Assembly: GCA_031550205.1 (NCBI GenBank)
Contig: JAVBOV010000019.1
Span: 1-5,372, forward strand
Reading direction: 5' to 3'
Source: JAVBOV01 sp031550205
GTDB taxonomy: Bacteria; Pseudomonadota; Alphaproteobacteria; RF32; CAG-239
DNA length: 5,372 bases
Position 1 is the first letter of the stretch. The number at the start of each line of letters is the position of its first letter. The position numbers and the translations under genes were made by a program. Positions 5,307 through 5,372 of this stretch are shown in pieces. The notes beneath the pieces were generated by a model, which did no database searches, was not told the origin of the DNA, and saw only the letters and a list, made by a program, of their open reading frames with translations.

Positions 5307-5372
5307 CTTTTTGTCGGCGGGTGTTCTGCCGATGGAGTGTAGAAACTCCTTCAAACAAACAACTCTCCTATC

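Larger units (their letters stand above)
5149..5372. other. intergenic region without a convincing gene
   Basis: This stretch, with the terminator and heptamer array before it, makes about 330 bases without a supported gene. It contains a TACATCG duplication with an inverted copy (5165-5191), a 26-bp palindrome with a T-run (5229-5260), a promoter-like pair (5279-5306) and two adjacent hairpins (5314-5349). A minus-strand frame is open from the right edge to a TGA at 5265-5267 (35 codons, ending KIANTII) and could be the tail of a gene outside the window. Its AGG, CTA and ATA codons and lack of any recognisable motif argue against it. A plus-strand frame opens at ATG 5332 and runs off the edge without a ribosome binding site. 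Confidence 0.6.

Noticed and set aside
5265..5372. Minus-strand 35-codon open frame entering from the right edge (ends KIANTII)
   Set aside because: It could be the tail of a gene outside the window, but it is short, uses AGG, CTA and ATA codons, has no recognisable motif and no intrinsic terminator in its own direction. Not strong enough to list as a gene.
5313..5372. Possible fluoride (crcB) riboswitch or CRISPR-type repeat at the right edge
   Set aside because: GGC...TGTTC...GCC loosely recalls crcB, but the GAUG element and downstream conserved parts are not visible. There is only one copy of the sequence, so no CRISPR array can be claimed.

Overview
The window looks like a stretch of chromosome from an anaerobic or facultatively anaerobic Gram-negative bacterium. 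Sec signal peptides, a lipobox protein and Shine-Dalgarno sites of AAGGAAG/AGGAG type point to a Gram-negative cell, and a full-length single-chain pyruvate:ferredoxin oxidoreductase points to anaerobic metabolism. The lineage is not certain. Moderate GC, AT-rich spacers and a REP-like hairpin would suit a host-associated Alphaproteobacterium, but this is inference and no marker gene here settles it. TAA, TAG and TGA all behave as stops.

Layout: positions 1-43 are probably the last codons of a plus-strand gene, closed by a hairpin terminator at 59-87. A small AT-rich plus-strand gene (212-490) encodes a 92-residue membrane protein with no recognised family. It converges on nifJ (617-4195, minus strand), and the two share a bidirectional terminator at 504-543. 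Between that terminator and the nifJ stop lies a 56-nt near-palindromic interspersed repeat (552-607).

The 157-bp region 4196-4352 is a divergent promoter region. nifJ is read leftwards. A two-gene operon is read rightwards: an exported Lys/Ala-rich helical protein built of 11-residue repeats (4353-4721), overlapping by one base a small lipoprotein gene (4721-5041). The operon ends at a strong terminator with a GAAA tetraloop (5045-5074).

No convincing gene is seen from 5042 to 5372. This stretch instead holds a tandem array of about ten CRGTAGT heptamers abutting the terminator, a TACATCG duplication with an inverted copy, a perfect 26-bp palindrome followed by a T-run, and near the right edge a promoter-like sequence leading into two adjacent hairpins.

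NifJ decarboxylates pyruvate to acetyl-CoA and reduces ferredoxin or flavodoxin in the cytoplasm. The operon opposite it makes two cell-envelope proteins and shares only the intergenic region with nifJ, so no functional link is evident. There is no clear undescribed multi-gene system. The most distinctive items are the hendecad-repeat exported protein with its partner lipoprotein, and the repeat-rich 3' flank.
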